Assembly (NCBI GenBank): GCA_023488455.1
Contig: JAMDDV010000006.1
Span: 1-22,550, forward strand
DNA length: 22,550 nt
Reading direction: 5' to 3'
DNA from: Actinomycetota bacterium
Lineage (GTDB): Bacteria > Actinomycetota > Humimicrobiia > Hakubellales > JAMDDV01
Shown here: positions 15,629 to 22,550 of the stretch, piece after piece
Numbering within the stretch: position 1 is the stretch's first letter
Layout of the letters: each line of letters opens with the position of its first letter
Program-made: the position numbers and the translations under genes
The notes under the pieces: generated by a model
The model's input: the letters and a program-made list of their open reading frames with translations, nothing else
What the model was told of the DNA's origin: nothing
The model's database searches: none

Positions 15629-17035
15629 ATGAATTCATTAAGAATATTCAAACTATTAGCAGTAGGGCTAACTCTCATCACTGCATTTACCATTGGCTTT
15701 TCAGGTTGTAAACCTGCGCCAGTTGAAGAGACTGCAGCAACCGAAACCGAAGCAGCAGCAACAGAGGCTGAAACAGCAGCAGAGACAGAGGCAGCTGCGG
15801 AGAAAGTCAAGTTGGTGTTTGCAGGCCATGGAGTCTGGATACCGGTTTACCAGCAGGTCTATGAACTATTTCAGAAGACTCATCCAAACATTGAGATAGA
15901 GTTCCAAGATATTCCAGAAGCACAGAGATACGACAACATTATTGCAGAACTAATGGCAGGCAAAGGTGCTCCAGATATGACGAGCATCGAAATCGGCCAG
16001 CTGAGCAGGTTCATGAAGGGAGAAACTGGACTTGTTGATCTTACTGACTATGTCATGCAGGACAAAGTCTATGATATGTTAGCAGAAAATGCTTGGGCAA
16101 TAGGGAAGAAAGGAGACCGTATATACGGTATACCAGCAGAGAATCCCACGGTCATATTGTATTATCGCGAGGATCTCTTCCAACAAGCAGGCATTGATGC
16201 CACCAAGATCGTAACCTGGGACGACTACGTAGAGGCTGGCAAGAAGATCTCAAAGAATGGTAAGTATATGTTGCCAGTGTATGCAGACTACCCTTGGATG
16301 ATTGAGCAATTACTCATTCAAAGAGGGCTGGGCGGATTCTTTGACAAGGATGGTAATGTGGTATTCGATAGCCCGAAAGCCATAGAAGTCTGGACATTCG
16401 TGCGGGACTTGGTGAACAAGGACAAAATTGGCTTCTTAACGAACGGGTTCCAAGCACCTTTCATGACAGCGATCGGCGATGGAACGGTGGCCACCCTACT
16501 TGTTGGTGACTGGTGGCTCTACGAGGTTCCCAAATTATCCCCGGAGGGAAAATGGAAGGTCATGCTAATACCTTCCTGGAAGGATGAAGGAGTCCATTGG
16601 ACCGCTTTTGGCGGCACTATGTATGTCATGCTGAATCAGACAAAGCATCCTAAGGAGGCGTGGGAGTTTCTGAAGTTCCTCGGGACGTCTAAAGAGGGAG
16701 GTACGAAGTGGGCTGAGTTCAATAAGGGTCTACCAGCGCTGAAGATCGAGGATCCTAACATATTCAGTGCCGAAGAACTGAAACCGTGGTTAGTCCCTGC
16801 CGAACAATACGGTGGCCAAGTGGTACTGGAGGTAGTCGTTGAGGCAAGAAAGCAACAACAGCCTCATTACTTGGGAGAATGGTACGGAGAGGCACAAGAC
16901 ATGCTTAAGGAACAAGTGATCTCAAACGGTGCATGGCTAAAGACCACAGGTACAGACGATATGCAGAAACTGATTACTGGTGTGGCTGACCAGCTGAGGG
17001 ACAAGATCGCAACCTTCTACGGTACAAAAAAGTAG
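15629..17035 (+). CDS. ABC transporter sugar-binding lipoprotein (family 1 extracellular solute-binding protein)
   Basis: A 468-residue substrate-binding protein. Residues 1-26 form a lipoprotein signal peptide with lipobox G-F-S-G-C (Cys27). A flexible linker rich in Glu, Thr and Ala (about 30-57) precedes the two-lobed binding domain, which has the usual P-N-I-E-I-E-F-Q-D and tryptophan-rich sugar-binding segments. It should be anchored in the cytoplasmic membrane and deliver a sugar or oligosaccharide to the two permeases downstream. AAGGAGG (15617-15623) five bases before ATG is the best ribosome site in the window, suiting a highly expressed component. A strong stem-loop follows. No ATPase gene is present, so a shared MsmK/MalK-type ATPase elsewhere is likely. 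Substrate unknown. Confidence 0.92.
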   Translation: MNSLRIFKLLAVGLTLITAFTIGFSGCKPAPVEETAATETEAAATEAETAAETEAAAEKVKLVFAGHGVWIPVYQQVYELFQKTHPNIEIEFQDIPEAQRYDNIIAELMAGKGAPDMTSIEIGQLSRFMKGETGLVDLTDYVMQDKVYDMLAENAWAIGKKGDRIYGIPAENPTVILYYREDLFQQAGIDATKIVTWDDYVEAGKKISKNGKYMLPVYADYPWMIEQLLIQRGLGGFFDKDGNVVFDSPKAIEVWTFVRDLVNKDKIGFLTNGFQAPFMTAIGDGTVATLLVGDWWLYEVPKLSPEGKWKVMLIPSWKDEGVHWTAFGGTMYVMLNQTKHPKEAWEFLKFLGTSKEGGTKWAEFNKGLPALKIEDPNIFSAEELKPWLVPAEQYGGQVVLEVVVEARKQQQPHYLGEWYGEAQDMLKEQVISNGAWLKTTGTDDMQKLITGVADQLRDKIATFYGTKK

Positions 17036-17066
17036 TAGAATAGTGATCAGTCGTTGAAAGAATGCT

Positions 17067-17096
17067 AAAGACGCCGTGTTCTGTCACGGCGTCTTT
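17067..17096 (+). terminator. Intercistronic stem-loop between binding protein and permeases
   Basis: Perfect 12-bp stem (AAAGACGCCGTG / CACGGCGTCTTT) with the 6-base loop TTCTGT. There is only a short T run, so it is likely a partial terminator or 3'-end stabiliser. Such elements after binding-protein genes give more binding protein than permease. Confidence 0.8.
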
Positions 17097-17163
17097 CAAA
17101 ATTTATAGTTAGATACTGGACAGAGTGGAAAAATCGCACGATTCCATAATACAGGAGTAAATA

Positions 17164-18105
17164 GTGACGCGGGTTACTCAGACAGTTGGATATGAACCTT
17201 ACAATAAATCGAAGGGGATACTGAGACGTCGCATACTTCGGCTACGCCGTTATGGATATCCGTATCTGTTCTTGTCTCCATTTTACATTATGTTTCTTAT
17301 CTTTACTCTATACCCCATTGTTGGTTCATTTCTGTACAGTTTCTTCAGGTTCCAAAGCTACACATCATACAAATTCACCTGGTTTACGAACTATAAAGAC
17401 ATATTTCTTGATAAGAGGTTCTTAGTTGCGCTCGGCAATACTGCGTATTTCTCCGTCGTGACTGTTCTAATACAGATAAGTTTACCTATTGTGGTAGCTG
17501 TTTTTTTAAACATTAAGTGGGTGAGATTCAACAATTTCTTTAGGGCGAGCTACTTCCTACCTATATTGATATCGACCATTGTAGCCTCGATAATCTTTTC
17601 ATATTTTTATGATTTGAAGTACGGCATTATTAATTATGCTTTAGAGAAAATGTTTTTGCCAAGGATAGACTGGCTGGGGAACCCTTATTTTTCCATGCCA
17701 GCGTTAATATTGATGAATGGGTGGAGGATATCCGGAATAAATACTCTCATATTTTTGGGTGCTTTAAAGAATATTCCTGAAACGTTATACGATGCAGGAG
17801 CTATAGATGGAGCAAATAAGTCGCAGCTTTTCAGATATATTACTATACCCATGCTACGCCCCGTAATGCTTTTCGTCTGTGTATTGACTTTCACTGGTTC
17901 CTTTCAACTGTTTGCAGAGCCGTTCATGATGACAAGGGGTGGTCCAGGAATTTCGACGTATACAATCGTCATGTATATATATGACCAAGGTTTTAGATAT
18001 TCTCAGTTGGGTATGGCCACTGCTGCCGCCTATATTATGTTCATTATCATTTTTGGAGTCTCTATTGGCATGCTTAAGAGCTTGGGTTTTTTTGAGAAAG
18101 TTTAG
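17164..18105 (+). CDS. ABC sugar transporter permease (MalF/UgpA type)
   Basis: A 313-residue inner-membrane permease with about six hydrophobic segments, the first near residues 37-60 after a basic cytoplasmic N-terminus. The EAA loop, which docks the ATPase, reads D-A-G-A-I-D-G-A-N-K-S-Q-L-F-R-Y-I-T-I-P around residues 211-229. GTG 17164 is supported by AGGAG (17153-17157) six bases upstream. It forms a heterodimer with the next permease. Carbohydrate uptake (CUT1) type, as expected for di- and oligosaccharides. Confidence 0.92.
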   Translation: MTRVTQTVGYEPYNKSKGILRRRILRLRRYGYPYLFLSPFYIMFLIFTLYPIVGSFLYSFFRFQSYTSYKFTWFTNYKDIFLDKRFLVALGNTAYFSVVTVLIQISLPIVVAVFLNIKWVRFNNFFRASYFLPILISTIVASIIFSYFYDLKYGIINYALEKMFLPRIDWLGNPYFSMPALILMNGWRISGINTLIFLGALKNIPETLYDAGAIDGANKSQLFRYITIPMLRPVMLFVCVLTFTGSFQLFAEPFMMTRGGPGISTYTIVMYIYDQGFRYSQLGMATAAAYIMFIIIFGVSIGMLKSLGFFEKV

Positions 18106-18159
18106 ATAACACTGGCAACAAGATCAGCAAGTAAGAAGAAAGGTTAGGGAGTAAACGGT

Positions 18160-18993
18160 ATGCGATCCAAAAGAATAATAAGCATGGGCTTGATATATCT
18201 TTTTTTGTTGGCCTATGTGGTAGTGGCGCTCATTCCCTTCCTGTGGATAGTTTCGTCTTCCTTTAAAACTATGGCAGAGATATTCTCATTTCCCCCAACA
18301 TTAATACCAGAAAACCCCACTCTAGACAGTTTCAAGTACCTATTTACTGAAAGTCCCATGCTAAGATGGATCCTTAACAGCCTGTTGGTGTCGGGTGGAT
18401 ACACTTTCTTCGCCTTGCTTTTTTGCTCGTTAGGTGGGTTTGCTTTTGCCAAGTATAACTTCCCCTTCAAGAACGCTCTCTTCTTTGTTCTTATTTCCAC
18501 TCTGATGATACCCATTCAGGTAACTATGATCCCGCTTTTTAAATTAATGCTGACCCTTAATTGGGTTAACAGCTATTGGGCGCTGATTATCCCTGGTTCG
18601 GCCAATGCCTTTGGCATATTCTTGATGAGGCAATATTTGCTTTCAGTGCCGGATGAACTAATAGATGCAGCGAGAATAGACGGTTGCTCGGATTTTAAGA
18701 TTTACTACAAGATCGTCCTGCCCCTTATACGGCCAGCTCTAGGTGCGCTCTCAATTCTGATGTTCCTTGGATCGTGGAACGATTTTATATGGCCTCTGAT
18801 TATCCTAAGGGATTCCAAAATGTACACCGTGAACCTGGGTGTTGCAAGTCTATATAATATGTTTAGAACATTTGAGAGATACGACATCATTATTGCTGGA
18901 TCTTTTTGGATGAGTATACCAGTGATCATATTCTTCTTACTTCGTCAGAGGGATTTCATAAGCGGGCTGACGCTTGGCAGCGTGAAGGAGTAG
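18160..18993 (+). CDS. ABC sugar transporter permease (MalG/UgpE type)
   Basis: A 277-residue inner-membrane permease with about six membrane segments starting at residues 9-30. The N-terminal periplasmic S-S-F-K-T-M-A-E-I-F and P-E-N-P-T-L motifs and the EAA loop D-A-A-R-I-D-G-C-S-D-F-K-I-Y-Y-K-I-V-L-P (near 168-187) are classic for MalG-like CUT1 permeases. AGGGAG (18146-18151) lies eight bases before ATG. The gap to the first permease is 54 nt and to the next gene 84 nt, consistent with one transcript into the hydrolase genes. Confidence 0.92.
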   Translation: MRSKRIISMGLIYLFLLAYVVVALIPFLWIVSSSFKTMAEIFSFPPTLIPENPTLDSFKYLFTESPMLRWILNSLLVSGGYTFFALLFCSLGGFAFAKYNFPFKNALFFVLISTLMIPIQVTMIPLFKLMLTLNWVNSYWALIIPGSANAFGIFLMRQYLLSVPDELIDAARIDGCSDFKIYYKIVLPLIRPALGALSILMFLGSWNDFIWPLIILRDSKMYTVNLGVASLYNMFRTFERYDIIIAGSFWMSIPVIIFFLLRQRDFISGLTLGSVKE

Positions 18994-19077
18994 TCACCCT
19001 GACTATCCTTGCTCAGATTACATTCAAAGTTGAAAACTGACTGACTATATTGTTGATAAGAAAGGGATAATCAAATA

Positions 19078-20787
19078 ATGTACCAAAGGGAATTAAAGCC
19101 AGATACATTGGTTTTACAGGAATGCGCAGCATTAGGCATGAACAATTTAATCAAAAATCTTGACAAGAAAAAAGGATACATGCCCTTTTTTTGGACTATT
19201 CTTAACCTTGATCCGCCTGAGGCAAGGCATGGTATTCTAACTTTTGATTTTGGCGATACGACCGGCAGGTATTTAGAGGCTCTGCTCCTGGCAATACAGA
19301 TGACGGGAAATCAGGAAGGTGCTGAGGAGTCGATCAAGCTAAAAGAACTGCTTCTTTCCTTTATCGATGATGAGGATCACCTAAGTTACAGTCCTAAGAC
19401 ATCGTGGTGTGAGCACGCAGCATCAATACATAATCAAAGAGGTACCATTATGGCTCTGACGAATTGGTTCTGGCTAGAAGGTGATGATTTTGTAAAACAG
19501 AAGATTGATCAGATGATTAAAGCACTTTCGCAAATAGCTGTGTACGAGGACGATTTTTGTTATTTCCCATACGGACTAAATTACTCAAAAGACCTCGGCT
19601 GGCATAGAGAGCGCGGGATAAATGACGGTCTTTCGAGAGGAGCACTAATAAATCCTCTCTTGAATCATTTTCAGGTGACATCAAATAATAGCGCCCTCCA
19701 ACTTGCTAAAGGATTAGTAAATTATGTAGTAAAGCATAGCCCCGATTTTAGTGAAACCGGCAATTTCATGGGTCATTCTGAATCGATGATGTCAACTGTC
19801 GTAGGGGTTCTAAGATATGGAATTATTACAAACCAAGACAACTTCATACATTGGGCAAAGAGAGTTTATGATTGGACCAAAACCATAGGTAGCAGTACAG
19901 GATGGTTTCCCGAATTTGTCGGGAGAGATATTAACAAAGAAGGTTGTGAGACTTGTACAATTGTTAATCTAATGGAGTGTGCGCTTAATTTAGCGAGATC
20001 TGGGTATCCAGCCTACCTTAATGATGTGGAACGATATTTAAGGAATCATCTTATTGAAAGCCAATTAGTAGACCTTGAATGGATAGAAAGAATAAAAAAT
20101 GCGAAGACTGTATATCCCTCAGACATAATAGGCGATGGAGAATTGATCACTGATATTGAGGGAAGAGATACTGAGAACATTTTAGAAAGGGTTAAAGGCG
20201 GATTTGCAGGCTGGAGTGCATTAAATGACTGGATCGGGCATAATCCATATTATAAATATCTGATGATGAATTGTTGTAGTCCCTCTGGAATTCGTGCTTT
20301 GTTTTTTGTCTGGCATAACACAGTGACTATGACATCGCAGGGGATATTCGTAAACTTCAATTTGAATAGAGATACAAACTGGGTTGAAGTAAATAGTTAT
20401 CACCCCTTTGAGGGAAAAGTAGAAATCCGAATACATGACGCCCCGACACTTTTTGTCAGAATTCCCGAATGGGTAATGCCTGGCTCAGTGAACATTTATG
20501 TTAACTCTAAAATAACAGAATCAATATGGGACAGACGATACGTTAAGATCACCAACTTAAAAAAAGATGATGTTGTGATTGTTGAATATCCCGTGAATTC
20601 AGCAGAAAAGAAGGAAATAATAGGGGGAAGAGAATTTTGGTTAAAATGGAGGGGAGATACAGTAATAGACATAAAACCCGCTGGTGAAATTAAGCCGCTT
20701 TACCAAAGAAAATGGATATTACAAGAGAAAAAAACTCCTTTAAAGGTAAAGAGCTACTTCAAGCCATCTAAAGAGTTCCCTTGGTAG
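19078..20787 (+). CDS. GH127-like glycoside hydrolase (beta-L-arabinofuranosidase family, former DUF1680)
   Basis: A 569-residue protein with an (alpha/alpha)6 barrel and a C-terminal beta part. The zinc-thiolate catalytic site of GH127 is recognisable: Glu291 and Cys293 in G-C-E-T-C, and Cys399-Cys400 in M-N-C-C-S-P-S-G. In characterised enzymes the first of the double Cys is the nucleophile. Characterised GH127 activities include beta-L-arabinofuranosidase and release of aceric acid from pectic RG-II; which applies is unknown. Without a signal peptide it should be cytoplasmic, acting on what the transporter imports. It is shorter than many GH127 enzymes, perhaps by a smaller C-terminal domain. 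AAAGGGA lies about ten bases before ATG. Confidence 0.75.
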   Translation: MYQRELKPDTLVLQECAALGMNNLIKNLDKKKGYMPFFWTILNLDPPEARHGILTFDFGDTTGRYLEALLLAIQMTGNQEGAEESIKLKELLLSFIDDEDHLSYSPKTSWCEHAASIHNQRGTIMALTNWFWLEGDDFVKQKIDQMIKALSQIAVYEDDFCYFPYGLNYSKDLGWHRERGINDGLSRGALINPLLNHFQVTSNNSALQLAKGLVNYVVKHSPDFSETGNFMGHSESMMSTVVGVLRYGIITNQDNFIHWAKRVYDWTKTIGSSTGWFPEFVGRDINKEGCETCTIVNLMECALNLARSGYPAYLNDVERYLRNHLIESQLVDLEWIERIKNAKTVYPSDIIGDGELITDIEGRDTENILERVKGGFAGWSALNDWIGHNPYYKYLMMNCCSPSGIRALFFVWHNTVTMTSQGIFVNFNLNRDTNWVEVNSYHPFEGKVEIRIHDAPTLFVRIPEWVMPGSVNIYVNSKITESIWDRRYVKITNLKKDDVVIVEYPVNSAEKKEIIGGREFWLKWRGDTVIDIKPAGEIKPLYQRKWILQEKKTPLKVKSYFKPSKEFPW

Positions 20788-20816
20788 GGACAATAGAAGA
20801 GCGGGGGCTATAAAAA

Positions 20817-21995
20817 ATGAATGCTCGCGAAAGATTCTTGGCCTGCATGAAATTCGACAGATCCGTGCGCGCTTTGAAGTGGGAGTTCGGATACTGGGGA
20901 GGCACCATAGAGCGGTGGTATAGAGAAGGGCTGCCTGAACAGTTGGGTCTCGCCAAACAGGTCGCGTATGGAGATTGTGTCTGTGGAGAGGGATTAGATG
21001 GGCCTCTTCAAGATCTAGTTAGAGATAAAGATGTACACGATTTCTTCTGCTTTGACGAGGGCGAGAGAACCGTGCCAATAAACTTCTGGATATATCCTCC
21101 TTTTAAGGAGCAAGTACTTGAGGAAGACGAAACGACCAGAGTCGTAATTGATGATAATGGCGTCAAGAAACAAGAAAAAAAAGATAAGTCCACTATCCCC
21201 AAGTGCCTAAGCTGGCCAGTTAAAGATAAGGAAAGTTGGGAAATCATTAAGACAGAAAGATTTCAGATTATGACAAATGAGAGGTTACCTTATAGTTGGA
21301 GGACACTGAAAGAAGAATATATATATAGGGAATACCCACTGTCTCTGGGCGGGAGCAACCCTGTCGGATTCTTCGGTTCCTTGCGCAATCTATTGGGTGA
21401 AGTAAACCTACTATATGCATTTTACGACCAACCGCAGCTGATTCGAGAGATTATGAATTATCTAACTGATTTCTGGATATCCCTTTTTGAAGAAGTATTG
21501 TCGCAGGTAGAGGTAGATTACGCGAAGATTTGGGAGGATATGGCATTTAAGAACGGACCTCTTATATCTCCACAATTAGTACGAGAGTTTATGCTGCCTT
21601 GTTACAAGAAACTTACAAATTTTTTGAGAAATCATGGAGTTGAGATCATCCTCTTGGACAGTGACGGCGATTGTCGTTCCCTAATCCCAATCTGGATAGA
21701 GGGAGGGATAACAGGTATATACCCCAACGAGGTTCAGGCAAGCATGGATATTTTAGAGATAAGGAAGACCTATCCAAGTTTGCAACTCCTAGGAGGTATA
21801 GATAAGATGGTAATCGCTAATGATAAACAGCAAATCGATATAGAACTGAAATCGAAAGTGGCTTCAGTGCTTGAACAAAGTGGTTATATTCCTTTCGTGG
21901 ATCATCTTATTCCTCCGGGTGTGTCATGGGATAATTTTAGATATTATCGGGAAAGGCTTCATCAGTTATTGGACCCACAGCCAACGCGGACATGA
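20817..21995 (+). CDS. UroD-superfamily protein lacking the HxC metal motif
   Basis: A 392-residue member of the uroporphyrinogen decarboxylase superfamily, recognisable by N-A-R-E-R-F at the start, G-P-L-I-S-P-Q-L-V-R-E-F-M-L-P-C-Y-K (near 247-264) and a strand ending in I-L-L-D-S-D-G-D-C. That last element aligns with the H-x-C-G zinc motif of MtaA-like proteins, here D-S-D-G-D (281-285), so zinc-thiol methyl transfer is unlikely as known. It lies 29 nt after the GH127-like gene and overlaps the GH32-like gene by 4 nt (ATGA). It belongs to a group often found in bacterial glycoside loci, function unestablished. It is a distant relative, not a duplicate, of the gene at 826-1881. Confidence 0.75.
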   Translation: MNARERFLACMKFDRSVRALKWEFGYWGGTIERWYREGLPEQLGLAKQVAYGDCVCGEGLDGPLQDLVRDKDVHDFFCFDEGERTVPINFWIYPPFKEQVLEEDETTRVVIDDNGVKKQEKKDKSTIPKCLSWPVKDKESWEIIKTERFQIMTNERLPYSWRTLKEEYIYREYPLSLGGSNPVGFFGSLRNLLGEVNLLYAFYDQPQLIREIMNYLTDFWISLFEEVLSQVEVDYAKIWEDMAFKNGPLISPQLVREFMLPCYKKLTNFLRNHGVEIILLDSDGDCRSLIPIWIEGGITGIYPNEVQASMDILEIRKTYPSLQLLGGIDKMVIANDKQQIDIELKSKVASVLEQSGYIPFVDHLIPPGVSWDNFRYYRERLHQLLDPQPTRT

Positions 21996-22550
21996 GTAAG
22001 TATAATAATGGATATATGCAATTAAAGCTTATTGATGCCTTTATGGGAGATATTACACCTTTTTACTGGAAGGAAAAATATCACGCCTTTTATTTAGGAG
22101 TACAGGATGGACGACCTTTTTGGTTGCGTCACGCAGTTTCAAGGGATCTTTTGAGCTGGGATGAGCTACCAGTGGCGCTTGATGTTGGAGGAACTGAAGC
22201 CCCTGATGCTAAAGGCGCCGGCACAGGTTCAATCATTGAGGATAAAGGTTTGTTCCATTTTTTTTATGGAGGTCAAACATCAGGTAAAGGGGCATACCCT
22301 CCCGAGACAATCTGCCACGCCACAAGTACTGACCTCGTCAGCTGGCAGAAGGATCCGGCAAACCCAATTTTGATCCCAGATGATCTATATTATAAAAGAG
22401 ATGGATACTTCAAAGACCCACACGTCATCTGGAATGATGATGAGAACTGCTACTTTATGTTCATCGCAGCGCACGTAAAGGATGCGCCAACCCCAAGGAG
22501 AGGCTGCGTAGGGGTGGCTAAGAGCAGGGACCTGGTTAGTTGGGAACTCC
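21992..22550 (+). CDS. GH32-like glycosidase paralogue, 3'-truncated by window edge
   Basis: 186 codons of a second GH32/43-type propeller enzyme. The likely nucleophile is Asp20 (M-G-D-I-T-P-F-Y-W). The second catalytic motif is F-K-D-P, with Lys141 replacing the usual Arg and Asp142 retained. The start at 21992 overlaps the preceding stop (ATGA), implying translational coupling; in-frame ATG 22016 aligns with the start of the left paralogue and is an alternative. Up to the shared repeat the two genes are about 66% identical in protein and gap-free; from codon V-I-W-N onward the DNA is identical. It is the last visible gene of the ABC operon. Probably cytoplasmic; substrate unknown. Confidence 0.8.
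   Translation, partial: MSKYNNGYMQLKLIDAFMGDITPFYWKEKYHAFYLGVQDGRPFWLRHAVSRDLLSWDELPVALDVGGTEAPDAKGAGTGSIIEDKGLFHFFYGGQTSGKGAYPPETICHATSTDLVSWQKDPANPILIPDDLYYKRDGYFKDPHVIWNDDENCYFMFIAAHVKDAPTPRRGCVGVAKSRDLVSWEL
22424..22550. repeat. Right arm of exact 127-bp terminal inverted repeat
   Basis: Exact reverse complement of bases 1-127, within the GH32-like gene. Both genes run outward into this sequence, so each would continue into the same or a near-identical 3' portion beyond the window. Confidence 0.95.

Noticed and set aside
15544..15899. Open frames opposite to and inside the lipoprotein signal/linker region
   Set aside because: Low-complexity Ala/Ser or Gln/Arg products mirror the repetitive linker codons of the real lipoprotein gene.
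1..22550. Mobile element bounded by the terminal inverted repeat
   Set aside because: The repeat is coding sequence inside paralogous genes; no transposase, integrase or target duplication is present.

Overview
The window is an AT-rich stretch of bacterial DNA, most likely one complete metagenomic contig from an uncultured anaerobe. A glycyl radical enzyme implies anaerobic life. A lipoprotein signal with a Glu/Thr/Ala-rich linker, frequent GTG/TTG starts with good Shine-Dalgarno sites, and many sugar and UroD-family genes fit groups such as Atribacterota, Chloroflexota or clostridial-type Firmicutes; the phylum cannot be fixed from sequence alone. All recognisable genes concern carbohydrate uptake, hydrolysis or catabolism. 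No rRNA, tRNA, CRISPR array, phage gene or transposase was seen.

Layout. (1) 1-535 (-): 5' part of a GH32-like glycosidase, cut by the window edge. (2) 4292-826 (-): a glycyl radical enzyme broken by one frameshift, followed by a UroD/MtaA-like protein. (3) 4628-7370 (+): aldo/keto reductase, class II aldolase and a GntR/UTRA regulator. (4) 8987-7437 (-): an FGGY sugar kinase, divergent from (5) 9175-12869 (+): split transketolase (two subunits), cupin-type phosphoglucose isomerase homologue and a RuBisCO-like protein (RLP), tightly packed. (6) 15029-12921 (-): a GHL6-like putative glycoside hydrolase. (7) 15629-22550 (+): ABC sugar-binding lipoprotein, a strong intercistronic stem-loop, two permeases, a GH127-like hydrolase, a second UroD-like protein and a second GH32-like gene cut by the right edge.

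Reading it together: the transporter and the putative hydrolases would take up and trim a glycoside or oligosaccharide. The sugar would then be handled by a kinase, an RLP, a split transketolase, a cupin isomerase and a class II aldolase. Kinase plus split transketolase recalls the known apulose route for D-apiose, and RLPs are known in oxidative apionate routes. Both types in one locus, without the xylose-isomerase-like or DUF1537 partners of those routes, make this a good candidate for an undescribed pathway, perhaps for a branched or modified pentose. Three promoters (GH32, glycyl radical operon, ABC operon) carry the same AATCGATT-centred LacI-type operator, linking these units into one regulon whose regulator is not in the window.

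The first 127 bases are the exact reverse complement of the last 127, inside two paralogous GH32-like genes. This looks like an assembly-graph boundary (k=127) at a truly shared repeat.
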